Positions 1 to 8,705 of a stretch of 64,000 nt of DNA are shown piece by piece. A program made the translations under genes and the position numbers. The number at the start of each line of letters is the position of its first letter. Position 1 is the stretch's first letter. Source of the DNA: Acidimicrobiales bacterium (GTDB taxonomy: Bacteria > Actinomycetota > Acidimicrobiia > Acidimicrobiales > Aldehydirespiratoraceae); assembly GCA_033344915.1 (NCBI GenBank), contig JAWPML010000001.1, positions 4,417,364 through 4,481,363 of the forward strand, given 5' to 3'. The notes beneath the pieces are model-generated. The model had not been told where the DNA came from. It did no database searches and worked only from the letters and a program-made list of their open reading frames with translations.

Positions 1-1069
1 CCTGCGCGGTCGCGAGCACGATGTTGTGCGGGCTCTCGACGCGGAAAACGCGCAGCCGCCGGGCCGAGGACTCGGAGAGCACGTCGTCGCGATGATCGCC
101 GAACACCACGGGGTAGGTGTCCGGACCGGTGCCGACGATCGGCTGGTCGGCGATGATGTGCCCGGCGACGATCCAGAGATCCAGGTGGTTGCGGATCGAA
201 CCGGTCGACCATTCGTCCTCGTGGGTCGCCCGGTCGATCACCCGACTCGACACATCGTCGACGCCGGGAAGCAGGACGGCGGCGATTCCCGCGGCCATCG
301 TGGCGGCGATGGCAACCGCCGCAGCCCCCTGCCACCGCCACCCGCGGTGGAGCAGCACGAAGAGCCCGAGCATGAGCGTGGCGATGACGAGGGCGAGGTA
401 CGCGCCCCGGCTCAGCGTCAGGCCGAGAGCGACGAGCTCCACGACGGCGGCCACCGCGTGGATCCGGGGGAGCACCCCGCCCGCCAGCGCCAGGCCGACC
501 GAGAGGGGCAGCACGAGTGCGAGGGCCGCACCGAGGGAGTTCGTCTGGCCCACCGTGGAGAACACGCGATCGGCCGGGATGTCGTCCCAGATCGGGTCGG
601 CGCCGAGTCGTTGGACGATCGCGTAGAGTCCGACGAGGAGACCGGCGAACGATGCGGCCCGCAGGACGAGCAGCACCCGGGTGGTGGTCACGAGTGCGGT
701 GCGGGCGACGGCGAACGTGGCGCCGTAGACCAGCGCGGCGAACACGCCCTGCCGGTTGAATCGCTCGCCCCACCAGCTCTGCGACTGGTCGACGGACCCG
801 AGGAAGCTGACGAGCACCAGCACGAGCCACGCCCCGACGGCGAGATCGATCGTGGTGGCTGACGAGTGACGCAGCGTCGCCCAGCCGGAGCGCCCCAACC
901 GGACGGCGGCGATGAGCGCGGCGATCGATGCGGCCACGAGCTTCGGTGCGATGAACGACTCGTCGGTACCGATCCAGAAGATCAGGGGAACGACGAACGC
1001 GCCGGCCGCGAGCGTTCCCGCAGGCGACGGCGGCGCGAGCGTGGGATCAGGCGGTCGACTCGTGGTCAT
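1..1069 (-). CDS. O-antigen ligase/polymerase-like membrane protein (partial)
   Basis: Read from the ATG at 1067-1069 to the window edge: about 356 codons, no stop, C-terminus missing. The translation begins MTTSRPPDPTLAPPSP and then has a series of hydrophobic segments (for example LVLVLVSFLGS and ALALVLPLSVGLALAGG) ending in a large loop. That loop holds the pattern usual in the Wzy_C/WaaL family: VGTGPDTYP followed by ESPHNIVLATA, with the conserved His-Asn. Such proteins join or polymerise lipid-linked polysaccharide outside the cytoplasmic membrane. It is divergent from gnd, with about 97 bp between the starts. The substrate cannot be told. Confidence 0.75.
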   Translation of the reverse strand, partial: MTTSRPPDPTLAPPSPAGTLAAGAFVVPLIFWIGTDESFIAPKLVAASIAALIAAVRLGRSGWATLRHSSATTIDLAVGAWLVLVLVSFLGSVDQSQSWWGERFNRQGVFAALVYGATFAVARTALVTTTRVLLVLRAASFAGLLVGLYAIVQRLGADPIWDDIPADRVFSTVGQTNSLGAALALVLPLSVGLALAGGVLPRIHAVAAVVELVALGLTLSRGAYLALVIATLMLGLFVLLHRGWRWQGAAAVAIAATMAAGIAAVLLPGVDDVSSRVIDRATHEDEWSTGSIRNHLDLWIVAGHIIADQPIVGTGPDTYPVVFGDHRDDVLSESSARRLRVFRVESPHNIVLATAQ

Positions 1070-1166
1070 CCCTGCGAGTCTCGCTGCCGAGCGACACCGA
1101 CGCGGAATTCGGTCGGACGAGAACGATCGCATCCCGCAGCGGACGGTGGGCTGCAAGGATGAGCCG

Positions 1167-2189
1167 ATGCGCATCGGAATGGTCGGGCTGGGACGAATGG
1201 GCGGCGATCTCTCGCGTCGTCTGATGGCGGGGGGACACGAGGTCGTGGTCAACGACCTCGACGCGGCGGCCATCGCCGATCTCGCCGACGAGGGCGCGAT
1301 CGCGGCGCCGAGCCTCGGCGCGCTCGCGGCCGCGCTCGGCGGGCCGCGTGTGGTGTGGATCATGGTGCCCGCCGCGGTGACGGGGGCGGTCGTCGATGCT
1401 GTCGCCGCCGTGCTCGACGAAGGCGACGTCATCATCGACGGCGGCAACTCGAACTGGAACGACGATCTCACCCGTTCGGCCGCCCTCGCCGCGCGCGGCA
1501 TCGCGTACGTCGACATCGGTACGAGCGGTGGCGTGCACGGTCTCGAACGCGGCTACTGCCTGATGGTCGGCGGCACCGACGAGGCGGTGGCGCTTCTCAC
1601 CCCGATCCTCGACACGATCTCGCCGGGCCCGGAGGCGGCGCCGCGGACGCCGGGGCGAACGGGAGCCCCGGTCCCCGCCGAGAAGGGGTGGCTCCACTGC
1701 GGGCCGAGCGGCGCCGGCCACTTCGTGAAGATGGTCCACAACGGGATCGAGTACGGGATGATGGCGGCGATCGCCGAGGGGTTGAACCTGCTCGACCATG
1801 CCGACCTCGGCCGCGAGGACCGAGAGGTGGATGCCGAGACTGCGCCGCTGCGCAATCCGACCGCGTACCGCTACGAGTTCGACCTCGGGGCGATCGCCGA
1901 GGTGTGGCGCCGAGGTTCGGTCATCGGCTCGTGGCTCCTCGATCTCACGGCGGGGGCGTTGGCCCGCGACCCGCAGCTCGACGCCTACGAGGGACACGTG
2001 AGCGACTCCGGGGAGGGGCGCTGGACGGCGCAGGCGGCGATCGACGTCGGCGTGCCCGCCTCCGTGCTCACCGCGGCGGTCCACCAGCGCTTCGCCAGTC
2101 GCGGGAACGACGAGACCGCGGGCAAGGTGCTGTCGGCCATGCGGCATGCGTTCGGCGGTCACCTCGAGAAGTCCGGCGGGGACGACTGA
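1167..2189 (+). CDS. gnd: 6-phosphogluconate dehydrogenase, decarboxylating
   Basis: 340 aa. Oxidises and decarboxylates 6-phosphogluconate to ribulose 5-phosphate with NAD(P)+. The N-terminus MRIGMVGLGRMGGD is the dinucleotide-binding Rossmann motif. DGGNSNWND and GTSGGVHGLERGYCLMVGG line the substrate site, and GPSGAGHFVKMVHNGIEYG carries the catalytic Lys and His-Asn. The length fits the short bacterial (GndA/YqeC-like) form rather than the 470-aa form. The ATG at 1167 has AAGGA about 8 nt upstream, and homology starts exactly there. Its TGA overlaps the zwf ATG by one base, so the two are co-translated. Confidence 0.95.
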   Translation: MRIGMVGLGRMGGDLSRRLMAGGHEVVVNDLDAAAIADLADEGAIAAPSLGALAAALGGPRVVWIMVPAAVTGAVVDAVAAVLDEGDVIIDGGNSNWNDDLTRSAALAARGIAYVDIGTSGGVHGLERGYCLMVGGTDEAVALLTPILDTISPGPEAAPRTPGRTGAPVPAEKGWLHCGPSGAGHFVKMVHNGIEYGMMAAIAEGLNLLDHADLGREDREVDAETAPLRNPTAYRYEFDLGAIAEVWRRGSVIGSWLLDLTAGALARDPQLDAYEGHVSDSGEGRWTAQAAIDVGVPASVLTAAVHQRFASRGNDETAGKVLSAMRHAFGGHLEKSGGDD

Positions 2190-3565
2190 TGGCGTCGCCC
2201 GGTGATGTCCTCGTCCTCTTCGGTGCGAGCGGTGACCTGTCGCGGCGCAAGCTCTTCCCCGCGCTGTACCAACTCGAGAAGGGCGGACGCCTCGACGTGC
2301 CCGTCGTCGGCGTCGGTCGCACGGACTTCGACGACGAGGGCTTCCGCGAGCACGGCCGCGCCGCGCTCGCCGAGTTCGGCGGCGAGGTGGACTCGGCGAT
2401 CGTCGATCGGCTGCTCGCCCGGCTGCGTTTCGTCAGCGGCGACTATCGCGACGACGATCTGTTCGCCCGGCTCGCCGCGTCGCTCGACGGTGCCGAACGA
2501 CCCGTGGCCTACCTCGCGATCCCGCCATCACTGTTCGACGATGTCGCCCGCGGGCTCGCCACGGTCGGCCTCAACCACGGTGGCCGGATCGTGGTGGAGA
2601 AGCCCTTCGGTCGCGACCAGGCATCGGCGATGGAGCTGAACGAGATCCTGCACCGTCATTTCGACGAGTCCCAGGTCTTCCGCATCGATCACTTCCTCGG
2701 GAAGGAGCCGGTGCAGAACCTCATGGTGTTCCGCTTCGCGAACGCGATCATGGAGCCGGTGTGGAACCGGAACCACATCGCGTCGGTCCAGGTCACGATG
2801 GCGGAGGCGTTCGGCATCGAGGGACGTGGCGGGTTCTACGACGACGTCGGGGCGCTGCGCGACGTCGTGCAGAACCACCTCCTGCAGATCGTCTCGTTGC
2901 TGGCCATGGAGCCGCCGGTGTCCGGCCATCCCGATGCGCTGCGCGACGAGAAGGTCAAGGTCATGCGGGCGACCCGGGCGTTGACCGCCGATGACATCGT
3001 CCGCGGCCAGTACGACGGCTATCTCGAGGAGGACGGCGTTGCCGAAGGCTCCGACACGGAGACCTTCGTGTGCGTCCGCTTGCACATCGACAACTGGCGC
3101 TGGGCCGGCGTCCCGTTCGTGATCCGCGCCGGCAAGGGCATGGCCAAGACTGTCACGGAGGCGGTCATCGAGTTCGAGGAGCCGCCGAGTGCGATCTTCG
3201 ACGATGGTGGCGAGCCCAGCGCGAACCTCCTCCGTTTCCGGATGAAGCCCGACGAGATGATCAGCCTGACCATGCAGGCCAAGGTGCCCGGTCTCGGGAT
3301 GATGGCTCGACCCGTGGACCTCGAGGTCGACTACGAGGAGGCGCTCGGCGGCGACGGAGCGGAGGCCTACGAGCGGCTGCTCGGCGACGCGCTCGCCGGC
3401 GATGCCCGCCTGTTCGCCCGCCAGGACGGCGTGGAGGAATCGTGGCGCGTGGTGGAGCCCGTCCTCACCGGTGCGCCGCCCGTCGCCACCTATCCCCGTG
3501 ACTCCTGGGGCCCTGACGAAGCCGATCGACTCCTGCCCGATGGGGCATGCTGGTACGACTGCTGA
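2189..3565 (+). CDS. zwf: Glucose-6-phosphate 1-dehydrogenase
   Basis: 458 aa, normal family length. Oxidises glucose 6-phosphate to 6-phosphogluconolactone, the entry step of the oxidative pentose phosphate pathway. Visible motifs are the nucleotide-binding GASGDLSRRKLFPALY near residue 10, VEKPFGRD, the active-site RIDHFLGKEPVQN with its catalytic His, and IRAGKGM. The ATG overlaps the gnd stop (TGATG). The order gnd then zwf is an operon that makes NADPH and pentoses; 6-phosphogluconolactonase is not seen in the window. Confidence 0.96.
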   Translation: MASPGDVLVLFGASGDLSRRKLFPALYQLEKGGRLDVPVVGVGRTDFDDEGFREHGRAALAEFGGEVDSAIVDRLLARLRFVSGDYRDDDLFARLAASLDGAERPVAYLAIPPSLFDDVARGLATVGLNHGGRIVVEKPFGRDQASAMELNEILHRHFDESQVFRIDHFLGKEPVQNLMVFRFANAIMEPVWNRNHIASVQVTMAEAFGIEGRGGFYDDVGALRDVVQNHLLQIVSLLAMEPPVSGHPDALRDEKVKVMRATRALTADDIVRGQYDGYLEEDGVAEGSDTETFVCVRLHIDNWRWAGVPFVIRAGKGMAKTVTEAVIEFEEPPSAIFDDGGEPSANLLRFRMKPDEMISLTMQAKVPGLGMMARPVDLEVDYEEALGGDGAEAYERLLGDALAGDARLFARQDGVEESWRVVEPVLTGAPPVATYPRDSWGPDEADRLLPDGACWYDC

Positions 3566-3584
3566 AACCCGGCCCGGAGGGCGT

Positions 3585-3965
3585 GTGAGCGAGGATCGCG
3601 ACGAGAACCTGCTTCGGCTCGAGGGGTGGACCGGCCCGTGGCCCGACGACGATCCGGACGCCAACTTCAAGGCGGACATCGCGGCATATGCGCATCTCGA
3701 CCCGCTGCACACGATCCGGAACCTGAGCAACGCGATCGATGTCCCGGTGGGCGCCGTCGTGCACTACATCCTCGCCAAGTGGGCGAGCGAGGGGAGTGGT
3801 GGCCTGCTCGAGCTGGGTCCTCGCATGGCGAGGCGGCTGCGCGAGCCGTTCGTCGCGGCCGAGCAGGCCGACACCGCCGACGCGCGCGCCGAGGCATACG
3901 AGACCGTCCGCCAGATGGTGGAGTGGCTCAACGTCCCGCTCGACGACCCCGAGGTGTACCCGTAG
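3585..3965 (+). CDS. Conserved hypothetical protein (DUF6027-like)
   Basis: 126 aa, starting at a GTG with GGAGG 4 nt before it (3576-3580), 19 nt after zwf. The sequence VSEDRDENLLRLEGWTGPW begins an acidic N-terminus, followed by an all-helical protein (DPLHTIRNLSNAIDVPVGAV then VVHYILAKWASEG). It looks like the actinobacterial DUF6027 group from memory; no function is known. Co-transcription with gnd-zwf is likely from the spacing. It has no signal peptide or membrane segment, so it should be cytoplasmic. It converges on the binding protein gene 18 bp away. Confidence 0.75.
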   Translation: MSEDRDENLLRLEGWTGPWPDDDPDANFKADIAAYAHLDPLHTIRNLSNAIDVPVGAVVHYILAKWASEGSGGLLELGPRMARRLREPFVAAEQADTADARAEAYETVRQMVEWLNVPLDDPEVYP

Positions 3966-3983
3966 CGCGGTGCGGTCCGGCGG

Positions 3984-5426
3984 TCAGCCGAAGATGTCGA
4001 CGAGATCGTCGAGCGGCACGGCCTGGCCGTCGCCCGCGGTGCTGTCGTACGCCGCGAGGGCGAACATGTCGTCCGCGAACAGCTTGTCCGGACCGAGCGA
4101 TGCGTTCGGCGAGCCCGGGAACGAGAAGTCCGTGAGCGACTCCGCCCCGGCGACGAAGGTCTCCGGGGTGAGGTCCTCACCGGCGGCCTCCGCGATGTCG
4201 ACGAACAGATGGATCAGCCGACAGCCGTAGCGGATGCCGTTGAAGAGGTTCTCCTCCTCCTCGGCGTAGTCCAGCGGCGGACGGATGTCGGCGTCGGGAA
4301 GCGCAGCCGCGACGACATCACTGCACTCGGACTGATAGGCGGGGTCTTCCCAGATGAAGGTGTCGGTCGGACCGGAGACGGTGATGACCCCGTCGGCGAC
4401 GGAGTTGTCGATGATCGTCTCACCGAGGTTGTTCAGACCGGACGGGTTGTTCGTCCAGATGTTCAGCTCGGTGTTGAGGCCGGCGTTGGCCAGTCCGCGG
4501 ATGCTCGACGACGGGTTGCCGTGGATGTAGACGGCGGTGGCGCCGAGCTCCTTGATCCGCTCGGTCATGATGCCGAGTTCGGTGTCCTGGGCGGCGGTGT
4601 CGCCGTCGGGGGCGACGATGATGCCGTCACCGACCACCTCGACGCCGCGGTCCTGGAGCTGCTGGATCACCGAGTCGTGGCTCGCCTCGTCGGCGAGGCC
4701 GGCCATGACGAACACCGTCTGGCCGTCGAGGCGGCCGTCCTGCTCGAGCAGGTTGAGCAGGATCACGTTGGAGGCGTTGGCCGCCTGACCCGGCTGGTAC
4801 CACGGGGCGTTCGACGCCTCGAGCTCGTCGTCGGTCTGGTCGCCGCCGACGAGGATCGTGTTGTTGAGACCGGTGATGCACGGATCGACGGTGCCGGCGA
4901 GGGGACCGACGAAGCCGCCGAGCACGGCGAAGACGTCGTTGTCCTCGGTGAGCGCCGAGCAGACACGGTCGGCGTCGGCCGGGTCGATCGCGGAGTACAT
5001 CTCGTAGACGGGCACGATGTCACGGCCGAGGACGCCGCCGTTGGCGTTGACGTCCTCGATCATGATGTCCCAGTACGCGATCTGATCGCCCCAACCGGCG
5101 GCACTCAGGCCGAGGTCGACGAGGGCCTGGAAGTCCAGCAGGGACACGCCGACGTGGATCTCGGACTCGGTCACGCCCTTCGAGGACGCGGTCAGCCCGG
5201 TGGAGCCGTCGTCGGCGCCGTCGTCATCGGCGCCGTCGTCGGAGCCGTCATCGGTGGTGCCGGGGTCGGTGGTGCCGTCGTCGCCGTCGTCGTCACCATT
5301 GTCGACGATGACGCCGTCCGTGCCGTCGGTTCCGACCTCGGTGTCGTCACCGCACGCCGCGGCGACGAGTACGAAGCTGAGCAGGAGCGCGAGCAGCCCG
5401 AGCAGGCTGCGTCGTTGCGTGGTCAT
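3984..5426 (-). CDS. ABC transporter substrate-binding lipoprotein, branched-chain amino acid type
   Basis: 480 aa. A signal peptide ending in the lipobox VAAAC (Cys at about residue 25) predicts a lipid-anchored protein outside the membrane. A linker of about 40 residues made almost only of Asp, Gly and Thr follows, then a type I periplasmic-binding fold of the Leu/Ile/Val-binding kind (SEIHVGVSLLDF, DRVCSALTEDNDVFAVLGG, VILLNLLEQDGRLDGQTV). The ligand is unknown. No permease or ATPase of this system lies nearby, so it is an orphan here. GGAGGA precedes the ATG. Divergent from the TetR gene, whose palindrome at 5464-5484 could also control this promoter. Confidence 0.88.
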   Translation of the reverse strand: MTTQRRSLLGLLALLLSFVLVAAACGDDTEVGTDGTDGVIVDNGDDDGDDGTTDPGTTDDGSDDGADDDGADDGSTGLTASSKGVTESEIHVGVSLLDFQALVDLGLSAAGWGDQIAYWDIMIEDVNANGGVLGRDIVPVYEMYSAIDPADADRVCSALTEDNDVFAVLGGFVGPLAGTVDPCITGLNNTILVGGDQTDDELEASNAPWYQPGQAANASNVILLNLLEQDGRLDGQTVFVMAGLADEASHDSVIQQLQDRGVEVVGDGIIVAPDGDTAAQDTELGIMTERIKELGATAVYIHGNPSSSIRGLANAGLNTELNIWTNNPSGLNNLGETIIDNSVADGVITVSGPTDTFIWEDPAYQSECSDVVAAALPDADIRPPLDYAEEEENLFNGIRYGCRLIHLFVDIAEAAGEDLTPETFVAGAESLTDFSFPGSPNASLGPDKLFADDMFALAAYDSTAGDGQAVPLDDLVDIFG

Positions 5427-5463
5427 GTCTGTCCTCCAGGAAAGTGACCGGATCGGGAGAGTC

Positions 5464-5484
5464 TATGTCCCGCGGTGGGACATA
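5464..5484. promoter_or_regulatory. Palindromic operator candidate at the TetR promoter
   Basis: Perfect 8-bp arms TATGTCCC and GGGACATA around GCGGT, 21 bp in all, in the 66-bp gap between the divergent binding-protein and TetR genes. It overlaps the proposed -10 hexamer of the TetR gene. TetR proteins bind palindromes of about this size as dimers, so autoregulation is the likely role (inference). Confidence 0.6.
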
Positions 5485-5486
5485 AT
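5481..5486 (+). promoter_or_regulatory. -10 hexamer CATAAT for the TetR gene, leaderless
   Basis: CATAAT lies 6 nt before the ATG at 5493, so transcription should start at or next to the start codon. Confidence 0.5.
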
Positions 5487-5492
5487 CCAGCT

Positions 5493-6119
5493 ATGGTCGG
5501 AGAAGTGGGGGAACGAGCGCTCGACCCGGCCGACAGTGGGCGACCGACGAACCGCCGCGGACGTCCGCCCATCGATGCGAACCGACGAGCCGTGCTGGAC
5601 GCCACTCGACGGGTCCTGATCCGCGACGGCTACGCGGACATGACGTTCGAGGCGGTCGCGACCGAAGCGGACTCGTACCGGAAGTACATCCATCGCACGT
5701 GGTCGTCGAAGGCCGCGTTGGTGCGCGACGCCATCTTCGAGGACGTCGTCGACTTCGAGCTCCCCGACACAGGCTCGTTCGAAGCGGATCTGCGATTGCT
5801 CATGGAGCAGCACGTGGAGCTGAACCTCCGCCCGGAGTTCCTCCGCGGCCTACCCGGGTTGCAGGAGGCCTTCCGCATCGACGCCGAACTCTGGAACGAC
5901 ACCCTCGAACGCCATGTGCAACCCCCCGAGGATGCGTTCGCGACGGTGCTCGCGGCGGCCCTCGCTCGAGGCGAGATCGGTGCGCACCCCGATCCCGCCG
6001 TGGTCTTGAACAGCATCTCCGGGGCCGTCCAGCAGCTCGCCCGCCTCGGGCTCATGTCGGCGGACGAGCTGGTCGATCACGCCGTGCGCATGGTGCGCGG
6101 CGGGATGGTCTCGCCCTGA
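5493..6119 (+). CDS. TetR/AcrR-family transcriptional regulator
   Basis: 208 aa. The N-terminal DNA-binding domain is NRRGRPPIDANRRAVLDATRRVLIRDGYADMTFEAVATEADSYRKYIHRTWSSKAAL in outline (residues about 20-75), with a helix-turn-helix where the usual small residue pair is replaced by SYRKYIHR. The C-terminal half is an all-helical ligand-binding domain of unknown specificity. I chose the ATG at 5493 over the GTG at 5475 because the GTG lies inside the palindrome 5464-5484 and because CATAAT sits 6 nt before 5493. Likely targets are itself and the carotenoid oxygenase directly downstream. Confidence 0.87.
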   Translation: MVGEVGERALDPADSGRPTNRRGRPPIDANRRAVLDATRRVLIRDGYADMTFEAVATEADSYRKYIHRTWSSKAALVRDAIFEDVVDFELPDTGSFEADLRLLMEQHVELNLRPEFLRGLPGLQEAFRIDAELWNDTLERHVQPPEDAFATVLAAALARGEIGAHPDPAVVLNSISGAVQQLARLGLMSADELVDHAVRMVRGGMVSP

Positions 6120-6148
6120 CGGTGGCGAGTTGCGTGTCTCCCACTCGC

Positions 6149-6167
6149 TGGTTAACACTGTTAACCA
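6149..6167. promoter_or_regulatory. Palindromic operator candidate before the carotenoid oxygenase
   Basis: TGGTTAACACTGTTAACCA, perfect 8-bp arms around ACT. It lies 22 bp before the ATG at 6190 and stands out as AT-rich in a GC-rich region. The form is typical of TetR-family sites, and the upstream gene is a TetR. Its sequence is unlike the palindrome at 5464-5484, so one regulator may not bind both. Confidence 0.6.
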
Positions 6168-6189
6168 CACTGCCCCCGAAAGGCCCAAC

Positions 6190-7608
6190 ATGACGCTCAC
6201 CGGCCATGTCACCAACGCTGTCGATCAGCTCGATCTCCGCGGGGACATGTTCCCCGTCGACCGAGAGGTCGAGGCCGACGAGTGCGAGGTGATCGGTGAG
6301 ATCCCCGAGGGCCTGCGAGGGTCCTTCGTGCGTAACGGGCCGAACCCGATGTTCGAGCCGATCGGCAAGTACCACATGTTCGACGGCGACGGCATGCTCC
6401 ACGGGGTCGACTTCCTCGACGGCAAGGCGTCCTACCGCAACCGCTGGATCCGCTCACGCGGGCTCGTCGCGGAGATGAACCTCGGCCGCGCGGTCTACCC
6501 CGGCCTCAGCGACGTGATGAACTTCCCGCCGAAGGAACTGGTCGGTGACGCCGGACCGGTGAAGAACCCGGCGAACACCCACATCGTCCGCCATGCCGGG
6601 AAGATCCTGGCGTTGTGGGAGCAGGGCCTCCCGACCGAGATCGCGCCGGACCTCACGACCGTCGGCGAGTGGGACTTCCACGGCGCGCTCAGCGGAGCGA
6701 TGACCGCCCACCCCCGCATCGACCCGTTCACCGGCGAGATGTTCTTCTTCGCGTACAACTTCTTCGCGCCGTACCTCACGTACTACGTGGTGGACGCGGC
6801 GGGCCGGATCGTGAAGACCGTCGGGATCGACATGCCGGCCCCCGTGATGATGCACGACATGTTGATCACCGAGAACTACGCGGTCTTCATGGACAGCCCC
6901 ATCGTGTTCAACATGGAAGGCCTCGCGAACGGCGAGCCGATGGTGCAGTGGCGCCGCGAGAACGGCACCCGACTCGGGGTCATCCCCCGCCACGGCGACG
7001 CCGAGGACGTCCGCTGGTTCGAGGTGCCCACATCGCACGTCCAGCACTTCTGGAATGCCTGGGAGAACGGCAACCGCATCGAGCTCGCGGGCGTGCGTTT
7101 CGAGGAGGTCGACTTCGGTATCGAGGCCGAGACCTCGGAGAAGGGCAGCGGTGTCGAGAGCGGCGCCGGTTGTCCGGCGACCTACTGGATCGATCTCGAG
7201 AAGGGCACGGCCGGCAGCGAGTACTTCGACGACTTCAACGGTGAGTTCTGCCGTTTCAACGATGACCTCACCGGGCGAGAGACCAACTGTCTCTACATGT
7301 CCGGCTTCACCAGAGAGGGCGCGGCCGGCGACTTCGACACGGTGGTGAAGTACGACACCTCCACCGGGGCCCGGACGCTCTGGTACAGCGGCGACGACGG
7401 CCACGTCGGTGAGGGAGTGTTCGCCCCCGACCCCGACGGATCAGCCGAGGACGACGGCTGGATCGTCAACTCGATGCACGACAGTGGCACCGGTCAGAGC
7501 TCGGTCATCGTGCTCGACGCCCGCGACATCGAAGCGGGGCCGATCGCAACCGTGAAGGTGCCCCAACGGATGCCGTTCGGCTTCCACGCCAACTGGTTCT
7601 CAGCGTAG
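6190..7608 (+). CDS. Carotenoid cleavage oxygenase (RPE65/CCO family)
   Basis: 472 aa, usual length. Cleaves a conjugated double bond of a carotenoid, apocarotenoid or stilbene with O2 at a non-haem Fe(II) centre. The four His ligands are visible: TAHPRIDP, MMHDMLITENY, HVQHFWNAWE and the C-terminal GFHANWF. The N-terminal FVRNGPNPMF and YHMFDGDGMLHG are family signatures. The ATG at 6190 is preceded by GAAAGG; the upstream in-frame TTG at 6130 would place the palindrome 6149-6167 in coding sequence. Its end overlaps the convergent monooxygenase by 9 nt. Substrate unknown; no carotenoid synthesis genes are nearby. Confidence 0.92.
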   Translation: MTLTGHVTNAVDQLDLRGDMFPVDREVEADECEVIGEIPEGLRGSFVRNGPNPMFEPIGKYHMFDGDGMLHGVDFLDGKASYRNRWIRSRGLVAEMNLGRAVYPGLSDVMNFPPKELVGDAGPVKNPANTHIVRHAGKILALWEQGLPTEIAPDLTTVGEWDFHGALSGAMTAHPRIDPFTGEMFFFAYNFFAPYLTYYVVDAAGRIVKTVGIDMPAPVMMHDMLITENYAVFMDSPIVFNMEGLANGEPMVQWRRENGTRLGVIPRHGDAEDVRWFEVPTSHVQHFWNAWENGNRIELAGVRFEEVDFGIEAETSEKGSGVESGAGCPATYWIDLEKGTAGSEYFDDFNGEFCRFNDDLTGRETNCLYMSGFTREGAAGDFDTVVKYDTSTGARTLWYSGDDGHVGEGVFAPDPDGSAEDDGWIVNSMHDSGTGQSSVIVLDARDIEAGPIATVKVPQRMPFGFHANWFSA

Positions 7609-8583
7609 GAGCCGGTCGGCGAGCAGTTCGTAGCTGCGAACCCGCGCCTCGTGGTCCCAGGTGATGGTGACGGCCATGAACTCGTCGGCGCCGTAGCGGT
7701 CGGCCATCGCCCGCACGTTCGTCGCGACCGTCGACGGGTTGCCGACGATGATCGGCTTGCGGCTCGGGGGTACGGCGAGCGGGCCGTCGACATGGTCACG
7801 CACCTCCTGGGGTGAGGGGATCGGTCCCTGGAGACCGCGCTGGCGCCACAGCTTCACGCCGGCGGCGAGCTCCTCGGCCCCCTCGTGGGTGTCTGCGCAG
7901 ATGACGCTCGCCGCCACGAGCACCTGGGGCTCCGGATGTCGTTCGCTCGGCCGGTAGTTCTCCCGGTAGGCCTCGACGATCGGCACGCCGTCGGTCTGGG
8001 CGATGAAGTCGGCGAACGCCAGCGGAAGCCCGAAGTGGGCCGCATAGGTGGCGCTGTCGGGGCTGGACGCGAGGAGCCACAACGCCGGGGCTTCCGGTGG
8101 CACCGGCGTTGCCTGGACGCGGCCGCGGAAGGGGCTGTCGGCGGGCAGGGAGTCGTGGAGGAAGCCGTCGAGCTCCGCGACCATCGAGGGGTACTTCTGG
8201 ATCGAGATCGGCTGATGATCCGGGGCCAGCGCGTGCATGGTGACGGGATCGGATCCGGGGGCGCGGCCGATGCCCAGATCGATGCGGCCGGGGTGCAGGC
8301 TCGCGAGCATCCGGAAGTTCTCCGCGATCTTCAACGGCGCGTAGTGCGGCATCATCACGCCACCCGATCCGATGCGCATCGTCGACGTGGCGGCGGCGAT
8401 GTGGCCGATGAGGATCTCCGGTGCAGACCCGGCGAGACCGCCCGTGTTGTGGTGCTCCGCGACCCAGTAGCGATGGCAGCCGAACGATTCGCAGCGCACC
8501 GCGAGGTCGATCGAGTTGCGCAGGGCGTCGCCCGCGGTGGAGCCCGCCGGCACCGGTGACTGGTCGAGGACGGAGAGACGCAT
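7600..8583 (-). CDS. Luciferase-like flavin-dependent monooxygenase (LLM class)
   Basis: 327 aa TIM-barrel oxidoreductase of the bacterial luciferase superfamily, close in style to the MsnO8/alkanal-monooxygenase-like group. The start MRLSVLDQSPVPAG, RYWVAEHHNTGGLAGSAPE, the APLKIAENFRMLASLHPGRI block and DLGIGRAPGSDP are characteristic. These enzymes use reduced FMN or F420; the sequence does not settle which. I took the ATG at 8583 because family homology begins there, although the frame stays open to 8712. Divergent from the acetyltransferase-like gene. Confidence 0.88.
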   Translation of the reverse strand: MRLSVLDQSPVPAGSTAGDALRNSIDLAVRCESFGCHRYWVAEHHNTGGLAGSAPEILIGHIAAATSTMRIGSGGVMMPHYAPLKIAENFRMLASLHPGRIDLGIGRAPGSDPVTMHALAPDHQPISIQKYPSMVAELDGFLHDSLPADSPFRGRVQATPVPPEAPALWLLASSPDSATYAAHFGLPLAFADFIAQTDGVPIVEAYRENYRPSERHPEPQVLVAASVICADTHEGAEELAAGVKLWRQRGLQGPIPSPQEVRDHVDGPLAVPPSRKPIIVGNPSTVATNVRAMADRYGADEFMAVTITWDHEARVRSYELLADRLLR

Positions 8584-8705
8584 CACCGGACCGGGAGAAT
8601 GGCCTCGGCCGACATCTCGTTCTCGCCGGTGATGGGGTCGTGCACGGCGACATTCGTAGCAGCTGGGAGCGGACACACCCGGGCGCGGCGTGTCAGAGTT
8701 TCGCG

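Noticed and set aside
26..862. 278-codon plus-strand frame at the left edge
   Set aside because: Low-complexity shadow of the O-antigen-ligase-like membrane protein on the minus strand.
5475..6119. TetR start at GTG 5475
   Set aside because: Falls inside the palindrome 5464-5484 and before the -10 hexamer.
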